A stretch of 64,000 nt of DNA from BD1-7 clade bacterium (lineage in GTDB: Bacteria; Pseudomonadota; Gammaproteobacteria; Pseudomonadales; DT-91): NCBI GenBank assembly GCA_902705835.1, contig CACSIN010000026.1, forward strand, positions 190,154-254,153, read 5' to 3'. The translations under genes were made by a program, and so were the position numbers. Of this stretch, positions 1 through 9,191 are shown one piece after another; within the stretch, counting starts at the first letter, position 1; each line of letters begins with the position of its first letter. The notes beneath the pieces were generated by a model. The model was not told where the DNA came from, did not search any database, and was given only the letters and a program-made list of their open reading frames with translations.

Positions 1-177
1 TATGCGACGTTCTCGGGCACCATTGACAAAGTATTGGTTGAAAATGATGGTGAAATCATCAAGAAAGGCCAGACATTGTTCAAGATCACTCCTGATGAGG
101 TGATTGAGATTGAAACACCTGAGCAGGTTGTTACGCGTCAGCGTGCATACACTGATCTGTTCTTGAAAACCTTGTAA
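1..177 (+). CDS. C-terminal fragment of a biotin/lipoyl-attachment-domain protein
   Basis: The window opens inside a gene; 58 codons of frame 1 run to TAA at 175-177. The peptide begins YATFSGTIDKVLVENDGEII and continues KKGQTLFKI, the second half of a biotinyl/lipoyl domain (small-residue turn, then a GQxLFxI strand). About 30 residues follow, ending DLFLKTL. In acyl-CoA carboxylases and similar enzymes the modified lysine lies just upstream of this half, so it would be outside the window. A carboxylase carrier subunit is the likeliest parent, but a 2-oxoacid dehydrogenase E2 or an HlyD-like protein cannot be excluded. A strong terminator follows. Confidence 0.6.
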   Translation, partial: YATFSGTIDKVLVENDGEIIKKGQTLFKITPDEVIEIETPEQVVTRQRAYTDLFLKTL

Positions 178-214
178 ACATTTGGCGTTGGCAACAACGC
201 TGAACTGATACGTT

Positions 215-241
215 AAAAGCCGGCTTTATGCCGGCTTTTTT
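215..241 (+). terminator. Rho-independent terminator after the partial first gene
   Basis: A perfect 10-bp stem AAAAGCCGGC / GCCGGCTTTT with loop TTTAT is followed by T residues. The A-tract on the left lets it also serve the leftward kinase gene that ends at 296. Confidence 0.85.
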
Positions 242-295
242 GTGGGTGCAGTTTTGTCGGAATTCAGATTTTGGCGTCGGGTTCGTTTGATTTAG

Positions 296-1294
296 TCAGC
301 CCGGCAGAATGTGTTCGGTGATGAAATGGATAAAGAACGCGAGATTAATGCCGAGAGCGGTAAGTAGCAGGTATCTGAGTTTGCCGAGTCGCTGCCACTG
401 AAACGCAAAAGATTTACGGTTTTGATTGTCCGGTGCAACACGCATAAATACTCTGCTGAGATCTTCCAAGTCGTCCGTTACAGAGAGCATTATTTGACGA
501 AAGAAAGGCGCTAGGTCGGCAGCGTTTTGTGGTCGTTCCTCGGGCCTTTTGCTCAGCAATTGGTCGATAGTCATGCAGAGCTCAGGGGGAAGGTGTGGTG
601 CAATATCTGCTAATTTTTTGGGTTTTCCATTGATAATTTCATCCATGGCGGCGCGTTTCGAGCGACGGATGACAAAAGGATATTCACCCGATAGCAACTG
701 AAATGCGATGATGCCAAAAGAAAACAAGTCGCTGCGGTAATCCAGAGGCAGCTGCTGGGCTTGTTCCGGTGATAGAGACATTGCGCTGCCGCGGGTAGCG
801 TTGTTTGTGTTGATGTCTTGTTCTTTGCCTCCGCCACCAAAGTCCGTAATTTTTATTCGGTGAGCTTTGTCGACAAGGATATTTTGGGTTTTTAAATCGA
901 GATGAACGATGCCTTTAGCGTGCGCTTCTGCTAGGCCTGCTGCGACCTGTGAGAGAATATCTAGACGCCGTTTGAGTGTGAGTAATTTTTCGCTAGTGTA
1001 TTGCTGGAGTGTGCAGCCGTTAATGTATTCCATGACGACAGCAATTTGCTCATTCTCTGTCTCAACAATTTCAAACACCTGCACAATGTTGGGATGGTTG
1101 AGTTGAGCCAGAAGCATAGCCTCATGTTTAATCATGGCCTGATCATCTGTGCTGCTGGTATGCAGGAGTTTTATGGCAACGTTTCGCGACAAACGAGAAT
1201 CTTCGGCGAGAAACACGCTGCCCATACCACCGGAGCCGATTTTCCGTAGAATTCTGAAATGGTCGAGTGCGCTACCCGTATAGTACTCTGTCAT
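296..1294 (-). CDS. Hanks-type Ser/Thr protein kinase with C-terminal membrane anchor
   Basis: 332 aa. The kinase domain fills about residues 12-270: glycine loop GSGGMGSV (20-27), ATP-binding Lys42, helix-C Glu58, catalytic loop HLDLKTQN (131-138) and DFG at 151-153. The residue before the catalytic Asp is Leu, not Arg, so this is a non-RD kinase, a class that often needs no activation-loop phosphorylation. A hydrophobic segment at about 308-328 ends the protein, which suggests tail anchoring with the kinase in the cytoplasm; there is no PASTA-type sensor. It lies 25 bp downstream of the FHA gene on the same strand, so the FHA protein is the obvious partner or substrate. The pairing is inference; the kinase assignment is secure. 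Confidence 0.9.
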   Translation of the reverse strand: MTEYYTGSALDHFRILRKIGSGGMGSVFLAEDSRLSRNVAIKLLHTSSTDDQAMIKHEAMLLAQLNHPNIVQVFEIVETENEQIAVVMEYINGCTLQQYTSEKLLTLKRRLDILSQVAAGLAEAHAKGIVHLDLKTQNILVDKAHRIKITDFGGGGKEQDINTNNATRGSAMSLSPEQAQQLPLDYRSDLFSFGIIAFQLLSGEYPFVIRRSKRAAMDEIINGKPKKLADIAPHLPPELCMTIDQLLSKRPEERPQNAADLAPFFRQIMLSVTDDLEDLSRVFMRVAPDNQNRKSFAFQWQRLGKLRYLLLTALGINLAFFIHFITEHILPG

Positions 1295-1319
1295 GCGTCC
1301 ATGCCTAGGTGTTAGATCG

Positions 1320-2330
1320 TTACGCAGGAGCTGCGTCGAAGGTGCTAATCATTTGCGAGCTTTTGTATATGTTAAAGCTAATATTCCCAATACGTATATA
1401 GCCACGGCGTCTTTCAAGTAGCTGGTTAACGCCAATGGTAAAGGGTAAGCACTCGCCGATCTGTTTACGTGAACGAAATATCAGAATATTCAGGTGCGCG
1501 GCATCGATGCCCAAATCCCTTGCCAAGTTTTCTTTGTCGATCCAGCCAACATCGGAATCTTCGTATCCTTTGTTTAAAGCATCAAACTTCTGGCGTGCAA
1601 GGTGCAGTAATAAATAGTGGTGGCTTCTCTCACCTAAGTCTATTGTACGTTTTTCACTGACGAGTTTAAGCGATGTGGTTTCTTCATCTTGGCTTAGGTG
1701 AAACTCGAAAATGAACTGTTGAAGTTGGTCTAGATCGAAAAACAGCTCTTCGGTTTGGTTAAGCATGGGGGGAGTATGAAGCTGCCAGATGTGTCGATGC
1801 TCACCCAAACCCATTGATATTTGTTGGCCGTGTTCGATCTCTTGTCGCTTGCCGGTGTCGCAATCTTCGAGTATCCAAGCGCCAATATCATTGTCGAGAA
1901 ATAGTATTTTTTTGGGTTGTTGCTCGTCTGGCAGTACGTTGTAGGGTTCCAGACGTATTTCTTGAGTATTTAGCGATTTATTTAAATCGTTAGATTGATT
2001 TTTCGACAATACGGGAATGAGTAAATCTGCGGGTGGCTGGAGGTTTTCTACCAGCCACGAATCGTCTAGCTGCCCAGCAAAGGCTATTTGTTGTTTAGCT
2101 TTTAGCCGCACAGGCAGACCATTGTCGACACGCTCTCTGTCGATCCAGGTGCCGTTCTTGCTGATATCTCTCAGGCACCAGTGGTCGTCACGGAACTCGA
2201 TAACGGCATGTATTTTTGAAATACCTGCCAGATGCAGTTGAGTGTCAACAGCATCCTCGCGACGGCCAAAGGTATGATGGCGATTCAAATAGATGCGATC
2301 ACCAGACTGTTCATTGATCAAAAAGGCCAT
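1320..2330 (-). CDS. FHA-domain protein with C-terminal winged-helix-like domain
   Basis: 336 aa. The N-terminal FHA domain (about residues 1-95) shows GR at 22-23, a SxxH element (38-41) and NGT at 59-61, the phosphothreonine-binding signature. Residues about 140-190 form a second beta-rich segment that could be a degenerate FHA-like fold. Residues about 215-325, including LARDLGIDAAHLNILIFRSR, resemble an OmpR/PhoB-type winged helix (recognition helix followed by a basic hairpin RRRGYIRIG). It is first in a two-gene leftward unit with the membrane kinase. Inference: the kinase phosphorylates a Thr that the FHA domain reads, and the C-terminal part binds DNA. The winged-helix call rests on pattern only. 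Confidence 0.75.
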   Translation of the reverse strand: MAFLINEQSGDRIYLNRHHTFGRREDAVDTQLHLAGISKIHAVIEFRDDHWCLRDISKNGTWIDRERVDNGLPVRLKAKQQIAFAGQLDDSWLVENLQPPADLLIPVLSKNQSNDLNKSLNTQEIRLEPYNVLPDEQQPKKILFLDNDIGAWILEDCDTGKRQEIEHGQQISMGLGEHRHIWQLHTPPMLNQTEELFFDLDQLQQFIFEFHLSQDEETTSLKLVSEKRTIDLGERSHHYLLLHLARQKFDALNKGYEDSDVGWIDKENLARDLGIDAAHLNILIFRSRKQIGECLPFTIGVNQLLERRRGYIRIGNISFNIYKSSQMISTFDAAPA

Positions 2331-2694
2331 GGCAGCTTCGTGTTTCCTTTACGTAATGTTTATACAGCTGTCCAGTTGCTGACCTGGCTTCTTATTTTTG
2401 TTAGCTGCCTGCCGAGAGATCCTCTGTGATAAATAACCGTAAGCGTATGTCTTTATTAGATTTTGCGGGCAGCTGTATACGTTAAACAGCCTAGTCATTC
2501 GCGTCAACCATAATACATTGACCGACGCCAAATCAGCGCGATTTTTAGCGAATTTTCACGGGAACCCTAAGATTATGCGGTATCTCTAATGGTATATTTT
2601 GATCTCTATACTGTTACGACCTGTCGCGCACCAAATTGGTGTCATTCAGGTAAAGCACTTTTACGTGAGTAGTGAATAATGACCGGAGGGTTTA
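2331..2694. other. Divergent intergenic region between the FHA gene and ackA
   Basis: 364 bp with no supported gene. It must carry the leftward promoter of the FHA-kinase unit and the rightward promoter of ackA-pta. A GGAGGG ribosome-binding site sits at about 2685-2690. No convincing sigma-70 hexamer pair with 16-18 bp spacing was found. Confidence 0.5.
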
Positions 2695-3867
2695 ATGAGT
2701 CAGTGGATTCTGGTTTTAAATGCAGGTAGTTCAAGCCTTAAGTTTGCTTTGGTTAACGGTAAAACTGCTGAAGAGGCATTCAGCGGATTGGCTGAATGCC
2801 TTGGCGCCGATGATGCTCGAGTCACGTTCCATAGTGAGGATGGGAAGCAAACACTTTCGATTAGCGATGGCGCGATGGAAACTGCAATATCCATGATGAT
2901 GGCGACATTGCCGTTGGATAAGCCTCCGATTGCGATTGGTCATCGTGTCGTTCATGGCGGAGAACGATTTCGCCAAGCAGTATTGATTGATGATGATGTG
3001 TTAGCGGGCATTGATGCCTGTTCATCGTTAGCGCCGTTGCATAACCCGGCAAACCTGCAGGGTATTGAGGCAGCGAGACGGCTGTTCCCCGCGTTGCTTC
3101 AAGTTGCGGTATTCGATACAGCATTTCATTCCGGCCTGCCTGAGAAAGCCTATCATTATGCGATACCGATAGACTTATATGATAAATTTGGTGTGCGACG
3201 CTACGGATTTCACGGTACCAGCCATCACTATGTTGCGATGCAAGCGGCTGACATTCTTCATCAACCTTTCAATGAAACCCAAGTGATCTCGGCGCATTTA
3301 GGTAATGGCTGTAGTGTTACCGCGGTAAAGGGTGGCCAGTCAATTGATACCAGTATGGGCATGACGCCGCTAGAAGGCGTCGTTATGGGAACGCGAAGTG
3401 GTGATGTTGACCCAGGTATTATCTTTTGGCTGGCTGAGCAGCAGGCGATGTCGGTTGAAAAAATCGGCGACTTGTTAAACAAAAAGAGCGGGTTGCTGGG
3501 GCTTTCTGCACTGAGCAATGATATGCGTACGTTGGAGGAGGCGAGCGCTAATGGGCATCATGGTGCGCAATTAGCGATTGATGTTTTCTGTTATCGTCTC
3601 GCCAAAACGATATCGGCACTAACGGTAGGGCTAGACCGACTAGATGCTTTGATCTTCACTGGCGGTATCGGTGAAAACTCGCGTTTGATTCGTCAAACGG
3701 TGACCGATCAATTGGCTTTGCTTAATTTGCACAGTGATCCTGATAAAAACGCCAACAATGGTGATAACACTAAAGGCCATATTGAGCGAGACGGAAGTGT
3801 GCCGGTATTGGTTATTCCAACCGATGAGGAGTATATGATCGCGAGTCAGACGTTGGCACTTATTTAG
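2695..3867 (+). CDS. ackA: Acetate kinase
   Basis: 390 aa, normal family length. It interconverts acetyl phosphate + ADP and acetate + ATP in the cytoplasm. ASKHA-fold signatures are all present: N-terminal LNAGSSSLKFAL, HRVVHGGE, VFDTAFH, YGFHGTSH, AHLGNGCS, DTSMGMTPLEG, GTRSGDVDPG, FTGGIGENS and the C-terminal PTDEEYMIA. ATG 2695 is preceded by GGAGGG at good spacing. pta follows 115 bp downstream, giving the usual acetate-overflow / acetyl-phosphate pair. Confidence 0.97.
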   Translation: MSQWILVLNAGSSSLKFALVNGKTAEEAFSGLAECLGADDARVTFHSEDGKQTLSISDGAMETAISMMMATLPLDKPPIAIGHRVVHGGERFRQAVLIDDDVLAGIDACSSLAPLHNPANLQGIEAARRLFPALLQVAVFDTAFHSGLPEKAYHYAIPIDLYDKFGVRRYGFHGTSHHYVAMQAADILHQPFNETQVISAHLGNGCSVTAVKGGQSIDTSMGMTPLEGVVMGTRSGDVDPGIIFWLAEQQAMSVEKIGDLLNKKSGLLGLSALSNDMRTLEEASANGHHGAQLAIDVFCYRLAKTISALTVGLDRLDALIFTGGIGENSRLIRQTVTDQLALLNLHSDPDKNANNGDNTKGHIERDGSVPVLVIPTDEEYMIASQTLALI

Positions 3868-3911
3868 TGTGTTAGTGGCTGAGGGTTGATTGTTTAAGCC
3901 TAGATTGGCTA

Positions 3912-3929
3912 GCATCGATTGATCGATGC
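3912..3929. repeat. Inverted repeat between ackA and pta
   Basis: GCATCGAT-TG-ATCGATGC, perfect 8-bp arms around 2 bp, 43 bp after the ackA stop and 54 bp before pta. There is no T-tract, so it is not a standard terminator. It may be an operator or an mRNA-processing hairpin that sets the ackA/pta ratio. Confidence 0.5.
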
Positions 3930-3982
3930 ACTGACGACTATAACGCACGTATTTTATTGCATATCGAAGAGCAGGATGTCAC

Positions 3983-6079
3983 ATGAGTGGTTGTTTGTTG
4001 GTAGTTCCGGTTGGTTTGTCGACTGGCGCACGATCGGTTTCCCTGGGTTTGTATCACATGGCTGACCAGCGAGGGTTACACGTCTCGTATTTTGTGCCTG
4101 TGATGCAAAAGGCCAGCAGTATGATACGCCTTGCGGGTTCAGAAGCAGCAATGGATGCTCAGCGGCTGCAAGAATATATGCGTGTCGACAAGCTTGATGA
4201 TGCGTTGGAAATGATCGTCACGGCTTATGAAGAGCAAACTCAATCTGCTGAATTTGTTATCACGCTTGGCTTAACGGTCAATGCATTGGTGCCGTATGCG
4301 GAGCGTGTTAATGCCAGCCTTGCTAAAGCGCTAGATGCGAAAGTCTTGTTGGTTGCGACAGACACAGAAGATAATCACGGCTTGATGAACTCGCAGTTGG
4401 AGATTGCTGCTGAGGCTTACGGTGGAGTTAGTGCTGGGCGAGTCGTTGGGTGTGTTATTAATAAATCCGGCGCGCCGAGAGATCGTCATGGCGACATTCG
4501 TCCGGATCTTTCCAGCGCTACGAGCACAGAGGCAGTTAGTGCTCATACGTTGGCTAAAACCATGCCCGTATTGCAGCGGCACGATTTTGATTTGTTTGGC
4601 GTAATACCGTGGCAGCACCATCTGGTTTCAAGTCGCACGTGTGATATTGCGTCATTGTTTGATGTTGATTGGATTTCTCGCGGGCAGGCGGATACACGGC
4701 GCGTTAGCCATATTAGTATCGGTACACGCACAACGGCGAATCTTAAATCCGTTTTTACATTTGGTACCTTGTTGGTCACCGCTGGTGATCGTGACGATAT
4801 CCTGCAGGCCGCGGCACTTGCAGAGATGAGCGGCATTGAGCTGGCAGGGGTGTTGCTTACCGGTGGTTACTTACCGTCAGAAACAACGATGCAGTTGATT
4901 AAGCCTGCCTTGGAGCGTGGTTTACCCGTATTGTCGACGTCGATGGATACCTATGCTTGCGGAACCCGAATTCCACGCTTGTATTCGCTGATGGCCGACG
5001 ATGACGGTGTGCGTTATCAGGCAGTTTTGGATCATATCGCTGAGCATATCGATGGTAAGAAACTGCGCAATGTTTTTGATGCGAGATCCGAGCGAAAGCT
5101 CTCTCCCGCTGCATTTCGATACAATCTGATCAAGGTTGCACGAACGCTCAATAAGCGTGTTGTTTTGCCTGAAGGTGATGAGTCTCGTACACTCGCTGCT
5201 GCTATTGCCTGCGCTCAAAAGGGCATTGCCCACTGCATACTCCTTGGGGATCGTACACGCATTGAATCACTGGCTGAAGCGCAGGGGCTTGAGATTCCAG
5301 AGGGCGTATCGGTCGTCGATCCGGTGAGCATCCGTGAGCAATACGTCGACCCGTTTGTTGCGCTGCGTAAGCACAAAGGGATGAACGAAGTAAGGGCAAG
5401 GCAGCTGCTTGAAGACAATGTGGTGCTTGGCACCATGATGTTACATCAAGATCATGTGGACGGGCTTGTGTCTGGTGCGGTGCACACAACGGCGAATACC
5501 ATTCTGCCAGCGATGCAGTTGATCAAAACACGGCCGGGTGTCTCATTGGTTTCGTCAGTATTTTTTATGTGTCTACCGGACCAGGTGTTGGTCTATGGAG
5601 ACTGCGCGGTGAATCCTGAACCGGATGCGCAGGAGCTAGCCGACATTGCTATACAAAGTGCTGATAGCGCCAAAGCATTTGGTATTCCGCCTCGTGTAGC
5701 CATGATCAGCTACAGCACGGGTAGTTCTGGCCACGGTAAGAACGTTGATAAAGTGGTGGAGGCAACCCGTATTGCTAAAGAGCAGCGGCCAGATCTTGTG
5801 ATTGACGGGCCTTTGCAGTACGACGCAGCTGCAAACGCTGGCGTTGCGGCATCCAAAGCACCTGATAGCCCGGTTGCCGGAAAGGCAACAGTGTTTGTGT
5901 TTCCGGATCTGAATACCGGTAATACTACCTACAAAGCCGTGCAGCGCAGTGCCAATGTTATTAGTGTTGGTCCGCTGCTGCAGGGTTTAAAGAAGCCTGT
6001 TAATGATCTATCCCGTGGTGCGTTAGTTGACGATATTATTTACACGATTGCGCTTACAGCGATACAGGCTGCTAGTTGA
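3983..6079 (+). CDS. pta: Phosphate acetyltransferase, long three-domain form
   Basis: 698 aa, close to E. coli Pta. It converts acetyl-CoA + Pi to acetyl phosphate + CoA. The N-terminal AAA/CobB-like domain starts with a P-loop-like VVPVGLSTGARSVSLGLYHM; a central DRTGG-type domain follows (about 215-330). The C-terminal PTA_PTB catalytic domain starts near residue 370 and carries RVVLPEGDESRTLAAA, ISYSTGSSGHGKNVDKV, DGPLQYDAA and FPDLNTGNTTYKAVQR. It forms a transcriptional unit with ackA. Confidence 0.96.
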   Translation: MSGCLLVVPVGLSTGARSVSLGLYHMADQRGLHVSYFVPVMQKASSMIRLAGSEAAMDAQRLQEYMRVDKLDDALEMIVTAYEEQTQSAEFVITLGLTVNALVPYAERVNASLAKALDAKVLLVATDTEDNHGLMNSQLEIAAEAYGGVSAGRVVGCVINKSGAPRDRHGDIRPDLSSATSTEAVSAHTLAKTMPVLQRHDFDLFGVIPWQHHLVSSRTCDIASLFDVDWISRGQADTRRVSHISIGTRTTANLKSVFTFGTLLVTAGDRDDILQAAALAEMSGIELAGVLLTGGYLPSETTMQLIKPALERGLPVLSTSMDTYACGTRIPRLYSLMADDDGVRYQAVLDHIAEHIDGKKLRNVFDARSERKLSPAAFRYNLIKVARTLNKRVVLPEGDESRTLAAAIACAQKGIAHCILLGDRTRIESLAEAQGLEIPEGVSVVDPVSIREQYVDPFVALRKHKGMNEVRARQLLEDNVVLGTMMLHQDHVDGLVSGAVHTTANTILPAMQLIKTRPGVSLVSSVFFMCLPDQVLVYGDCAVNPEPDAQELADIAIQSADSAKAFGIPPRVAMISYSTGSSGHGKNVDKVVEATRIAKEQRPDLVIDGPLQYDAAANAGVAASKAPDSPVAGKATVFVFPDLNTGNTTYKAVQRSANVISVGPLLQGLKKPVNDLSRGALVDDIIYTIALTAIQAAS

Positions 6080-6119
6080 GATGCGTTTGCCTGTAGAGTA
6101 TCTGCTAGTGCGTAGGATG

Positions 6120-6150
6120 CCTGAATCACGACATCTGCCGGTGATTCAGG
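6120..6150 (+). terminator. Hairpin after pta, weak terminator candidate
   Basis: Perfect 10-bp arms CCTGAATCAC (6120-6129) and GTGATTCAGG (6141-6150). Only TATATT follows, not a strong U-tract, so termination is uncertain. Confidence 0.45.
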
Positions 6151-6196
6151 TATATTGCGCCCCCTTGTGAAAACCCTTCAGCCTTGAATCTGATTG

Positions 6197-7213
6197 ATGA
6201 AAAAAATCCTACTTGTTAAAACAACCTCGCTCGGTGACTTGATCCACGCCATGCCGGCAGTCACGGATTTACACCATGCGATGGGCGATGTTGAGCTCCA
6301 TTGGTTGGTCGAGGAGTCTTTTCGGGATATTCCTTACTGGCACCCCGCGGTTACTAAAGTCCACACCTGCGCTGTTCGAGCTTGGCGTAAAAAACCGTTT
6401 GCCAAAGAAACCCGTGCAGCAATTGCCGCATTGAAGGTAGATTTAAAGACCGAAGATTTTGATCTTGTCATCGATGCACAAGGGTTGGTGAAAAGTGCAT
6501 GGATAGTGCGGTGGTTAGACGGCGAAAAGCACGGTTATGACAAACACAGCATACGTGAACCGTTGGCAAGCAGAGCCTATGACATCCGCCATTCGATCAG
6601 CAGAGAGCGAACTGCCATTGATCGAAATCGGCAATTATTGGCAGCAGTCAACGGATATTTGCTGTCCAACCTACCGTTATCTTTTGGATTATCGATTGAG
6701 CGCCCGTCAAATCTTGATATGCCAGTGGATACGCCTTATCTGGTGTTTTTGCATGGTACTAACTGGTCCAGCAAAATCTGGCCGGTTGCGTATTGGCAGG
6801 CACTTGCTGAAGACATGCAGCAACGGGGCTTCCAGGTATATCTTCCTTGGGGTGACGATGCCGAACGGCAGAGAGCGTATGAGATCGCAGGAGACAGTGG
6901 TGCGGTAGTGTTAGATCGTCTGCCGCTAACCAGTATTGCGTATCTATTGCAGAACGCACATACCGTTGTTGGTAGTGACACGGGATTAAGTCATATAGCC
7001 GGCGCATTGGGTACGCATACCCTTGGGCTCTACGGCTCAACCAACAGCAAATTAACCGGCCTGGTAGGGGATAACGTTAAGAGTTTGCAGTCGGATTTTG
7101 ACTGCTCGCCATGCATGAAGCGTGAGTGTCCGTTGGTACGCAGTGATGGAGTTATTCCCTGCTATGAAAGGATTGGCCCGGAACGCGTACGCGATTATAT
7201 CGTGAGATCCTGA
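6197..7213 (+). CDS. waaC: Lipopolysaccharide heptosyltransferase I (WaaC-like)
   Basis: 338 aa from ATG 6197; a TTG just before it at 6194 is less likely. GT9 family: it adds L,D-heptose to the Kdo of the LPS inner core at the cytoplasmic face of the inner membrane. Seen are the N-terminal KTTSLGDLIHAMPAVTDL, the FLHGTNWSSKIWP segment, and the C-terminal GSDTGLSHIAGALG and LGLYGSTN nucleotide-sugar motifs. A Cys-rich DCSPCMKRECP lies near the end, as in other heptosyltransferases. It is the first gene of a five-gene glycan cluster. Confidence 0.88.
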   Translation: MKKILLVKTTSLGDLIHAMPAVTDLHHAMGDVELHWLVEESFRDIPYWHPAVTKVHTCAVRAWRKKPFAKETRAAIAALKVDLKTEDFDLVIDAQGLVKSAWIVRWLDGEKHGYDKHSIREPLASRAYDIRHSISRERTAIDRNRQLLAAVNGYLLSNLPLSFGLSIERPSNLDMPVDTPYLVFLHGTNWSSKIWPVAYWQALAEDMQQRGFQVYLPWGDDAERQRAYEIAGDSGAVVLDRLPLTSIAYLLQNAHTVVGSDTGLSHIAGALGTHTLGLYGSTNSKLTGLVGDNVKSLQSDFDCSPCMKRECPLVRSDGVIPCYERIGPERVRDYIVRS

Positions 7214-7264
7214 GCCTCGTTCGCCGACTTGTTGCCCCGAATCTCATGAGAGAGGATTGGGCAA

Positions 7265-8128
7265 ATGAAGTTGGTGATGACATTACTCGTCAAAAACGAA
7301 GCACGAATACTCGAAGATAATATACGGTTTCATGCGGAGCAGGGCGTTGATGCTTTTCTCGTTATGAACAACGGTTCCACGGATCAGACGGATGACCTGT
7401 TGGCCGATCTCTCACATGAATTGGATATTCATGTTGTACAGAATTCCTCCTCTGATTACCTTCAAAGCCAATGGATGACATCGCTCGCCCATCAGGCTGT
7501 CTCGCAGCTCCATGCCGACCTTGTGATTTCGAATGATGCTGACGAATTTTGGGTGTGCTCGTCTGGCGGAGATTTGAAATCAAAATTACGTGACCGAGAC
7601 GCTGTAGTCACTGTTCAGCGTTACAATTATGTTCAATCGAAAGAAGCTCTTCAGTCTAATCGGCCGTATTGGCAGGCCGATGCTAAAGTTGTTAACCCCG
7701 TTTTATATGTGAAAAATGATCAGCTAGAGCGCACCCGGATTTCCATGCCGCTGGTTAAAATTAGCCCTAAAGTCGTCGTGAATCCGCGTGGATTGTTAAA
7801 AATTAAGGGGGGGAATCATCGAGCCCAGCACCTGCGATTTTGGGCCAGTAGAAGCGAGCCGGGTATCGAAGTTCATCACTATCCGATTCGCGGCTATGCT
7901 CATTTTTCTGAAAACATCCAAAATCGTGCTGCCTTGCTGAAAGCTAACCCGGAAACCCGGATGGGTGATCACTATCGCCGATGGGTAGAATTGATGAATG
8001 AAGGGAGGTTGCGCGAGGAATTCGATCGAATGAGTATTTGCGAGAATGAAATCGATATTTTGCAGAGAATCGGCGTTATTCGACGGTTGCAAAGCCCGAT
8101 CGCGGATGTTGTCGCGTCACATCATTGA
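7265..8128 (+). CDS. Family-2-like glycosyltransferase (PF13704 type), copy 1
   Basis: 287 aa. The N-terminal TLLVKNEARILEDNIRFHAE plus MNNGSTDQTDDLL is the GT-A nucleotide-binding start of this group. SNDADEFW (about residue 89-96) holds the DxD-like metal site. A later GGNHRAQHLRFW and C-terminal DHYRRWVELM are shared with the next gene. ATG 7265 has AGAGAGG upstream. It probably adds a sugar to LPS core or capsule; donor and acceptor are not readable. It is a paralogue of the gene at 8313, with aligned motifs throughout. Confidence 0.82.
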   Translation: MKLVMTLLVKNEARILEDNIRFHAEQGVDAFLVMNNGSTDQTDDLLADLSHELDIHVVQNSSSDYLQSQWMTSLAHQAVSQLHADLVISNDADEFWVCSSGGDLKSKLRDRDAVVTVQRYNYVQSKEALQSNRPYWQADAKVVNPVLYVKNDQLERTRISMPLVKISPKVVVNPRGLLKIKGGNHRAQHLRFWASRSEPGIEVHHYPIRGYAHFSENIQNRAALLKANPETRMGDHYRRWVELMNEGRLREEFDRMSICENEIDILQRIGVIRRLQSPIADVVASHH

Positions 8129-8312
8129 TTTCACGGTAAAAAGTGACGCAATGCCAGAGCAATCATCGTTGGTAAGCGGTATCATGTTTGACCAATGGTT
8201 GGTCTGTGTATGGCAATGGTGTGCGCGTTGTGTTGGCCAATAAGAAAAAGATAAAGATTCATAGAGGGTTCGGTTTTCATGCCGGATCTTTATATTTTGT
8301 GGGAGTCCTACG

Positions 8313-9191
8313 TTGTTAGCAGCCGCTTATCTGGTTAAGAACGAACTCGATATTTTAGAAACAAATCTCAGGTTTCATCACGCCATGGGCGTCGAAGCGT
8401 TTGCCATCATGGACAACGGTTCTACCGATGGAACACGTGAGCTGTTGGATGAGCTTTCCAAGGAAATGCCAATTCACATTGTTGATAAAACTGAGCATAC
8501 CTATCAGTTCCACAAATGGCGCAAAGAGATCGTTTCGGCATGTCGAAAGGCTTTCAATCCAGATCGTGTGATCTGCAATGATGCCGATGAATTCTGGCTG
8601 CCACGTGATGACGGGAAGTCACTTAAGAACTTACTAAATCGCAAGGAGGCCATTATCACGGTTAACCGTTTTAATATGTTGCCGACGCCAGCGATGGAAG
8701 ACGGTTCATTCCTCAATACGGATTTAAAAGTATCGTGCCCGATTGTTTTCAGTAGTGAAACACAGATCGAAAAAGACAGCATTGCTATGTTGCTGTCGAC
8801 TATCGGCCCTAAAGTTGCGTTGAATCCACACGGGCTGTTAAAACTCAATGGTGGTAACCACCGCGCTAAACATCTGAGGTTTTGGAGCAAAACGACGCTC
8901 GATGATATTAGCGTTATTCACTTTCCGGTGCGTAGCTATGCGCAGTTTGAAAAAAATGTCGCTAACCGAACAGAAGTCATTCGACGCAAAGACATTAAAA
9001 CAATTCGGATCGGTGATCATTATCGTCGCTGGGCAGATATGCTTGAGGCGGGTCGATTGCGGGAGGAATACCACAACTTTCTATTTTCGAGTGAAGAACT
9101 TGAGACGCTAGAAAAAATCGGTGTTGTTGAGCGGGACAGCCGCCCATCAGCATTTATCCAAAAGATAGTGTCAGAAAGCCAACGCTCATGA
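8313..9191 (+). CDS. Family-2-like glycosyltransferase (PF13704 type), copy 2
   Basis: 292 aa, a paralogue of the 7265 gene: AAAYLVKNELDILETNLRFH, MDNGSTDGTRELLDEL, CNDADEFW, GGNHRAKHLRFW and DHYRRWADML occur in the same order. TTG 8313 is chosen because GGGAG lies 7 bp upstream and the protein then begins exactly where its paralogue does; the nearest upstream ATG is out of frame. The stop overlaps the ATG of the next gene (ATGA), showing translational coupling. Same inferred role as copy 1, probably on a different acceptor. Confidence 0.82.
   Translation: MLAAAYLVKNELDILETNLRFHHAMGVEAFAIMDNGSTDGTRELLDELSKEMPIHIVDKTEHTYQFHKWRKEIVSACRKAFNPDRVICNDADEFWLPRDDGKSLKNLLNRKEAIITVNRFNMLPTPAMEDGSFLNTDLKVSCPIVFSSETQIEKDSIAMLLSTIGPKVALNPHGLLKLNGGNHRAKHLRFWSKTTLDDISVIHFPVRSYAQFEKNVANRTEVIRRKDIKTIRIGDHYRRWADMLEAGRLREEYHNFLFSSEELETLEKIGVVERDSRPSAFIQKIVSESQRS

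Noticed and set aside
2349-2531. 60-codon minus-strand frame upstream of the FHA gene
   Set aside because: No ribosome-binding site, irregular composition, and it fills the expected divergent promoter region.
2564-2580. CCCTAAGATTATGCGG before ackA
   Set aside because: Matches only the first half of the motif; no GTAC core.
6537-6908. 123-codon frame inside the heptosyltransferase gene
   Set aside because: Overlaps a strongly supported gene in another frame and has no coding signature.
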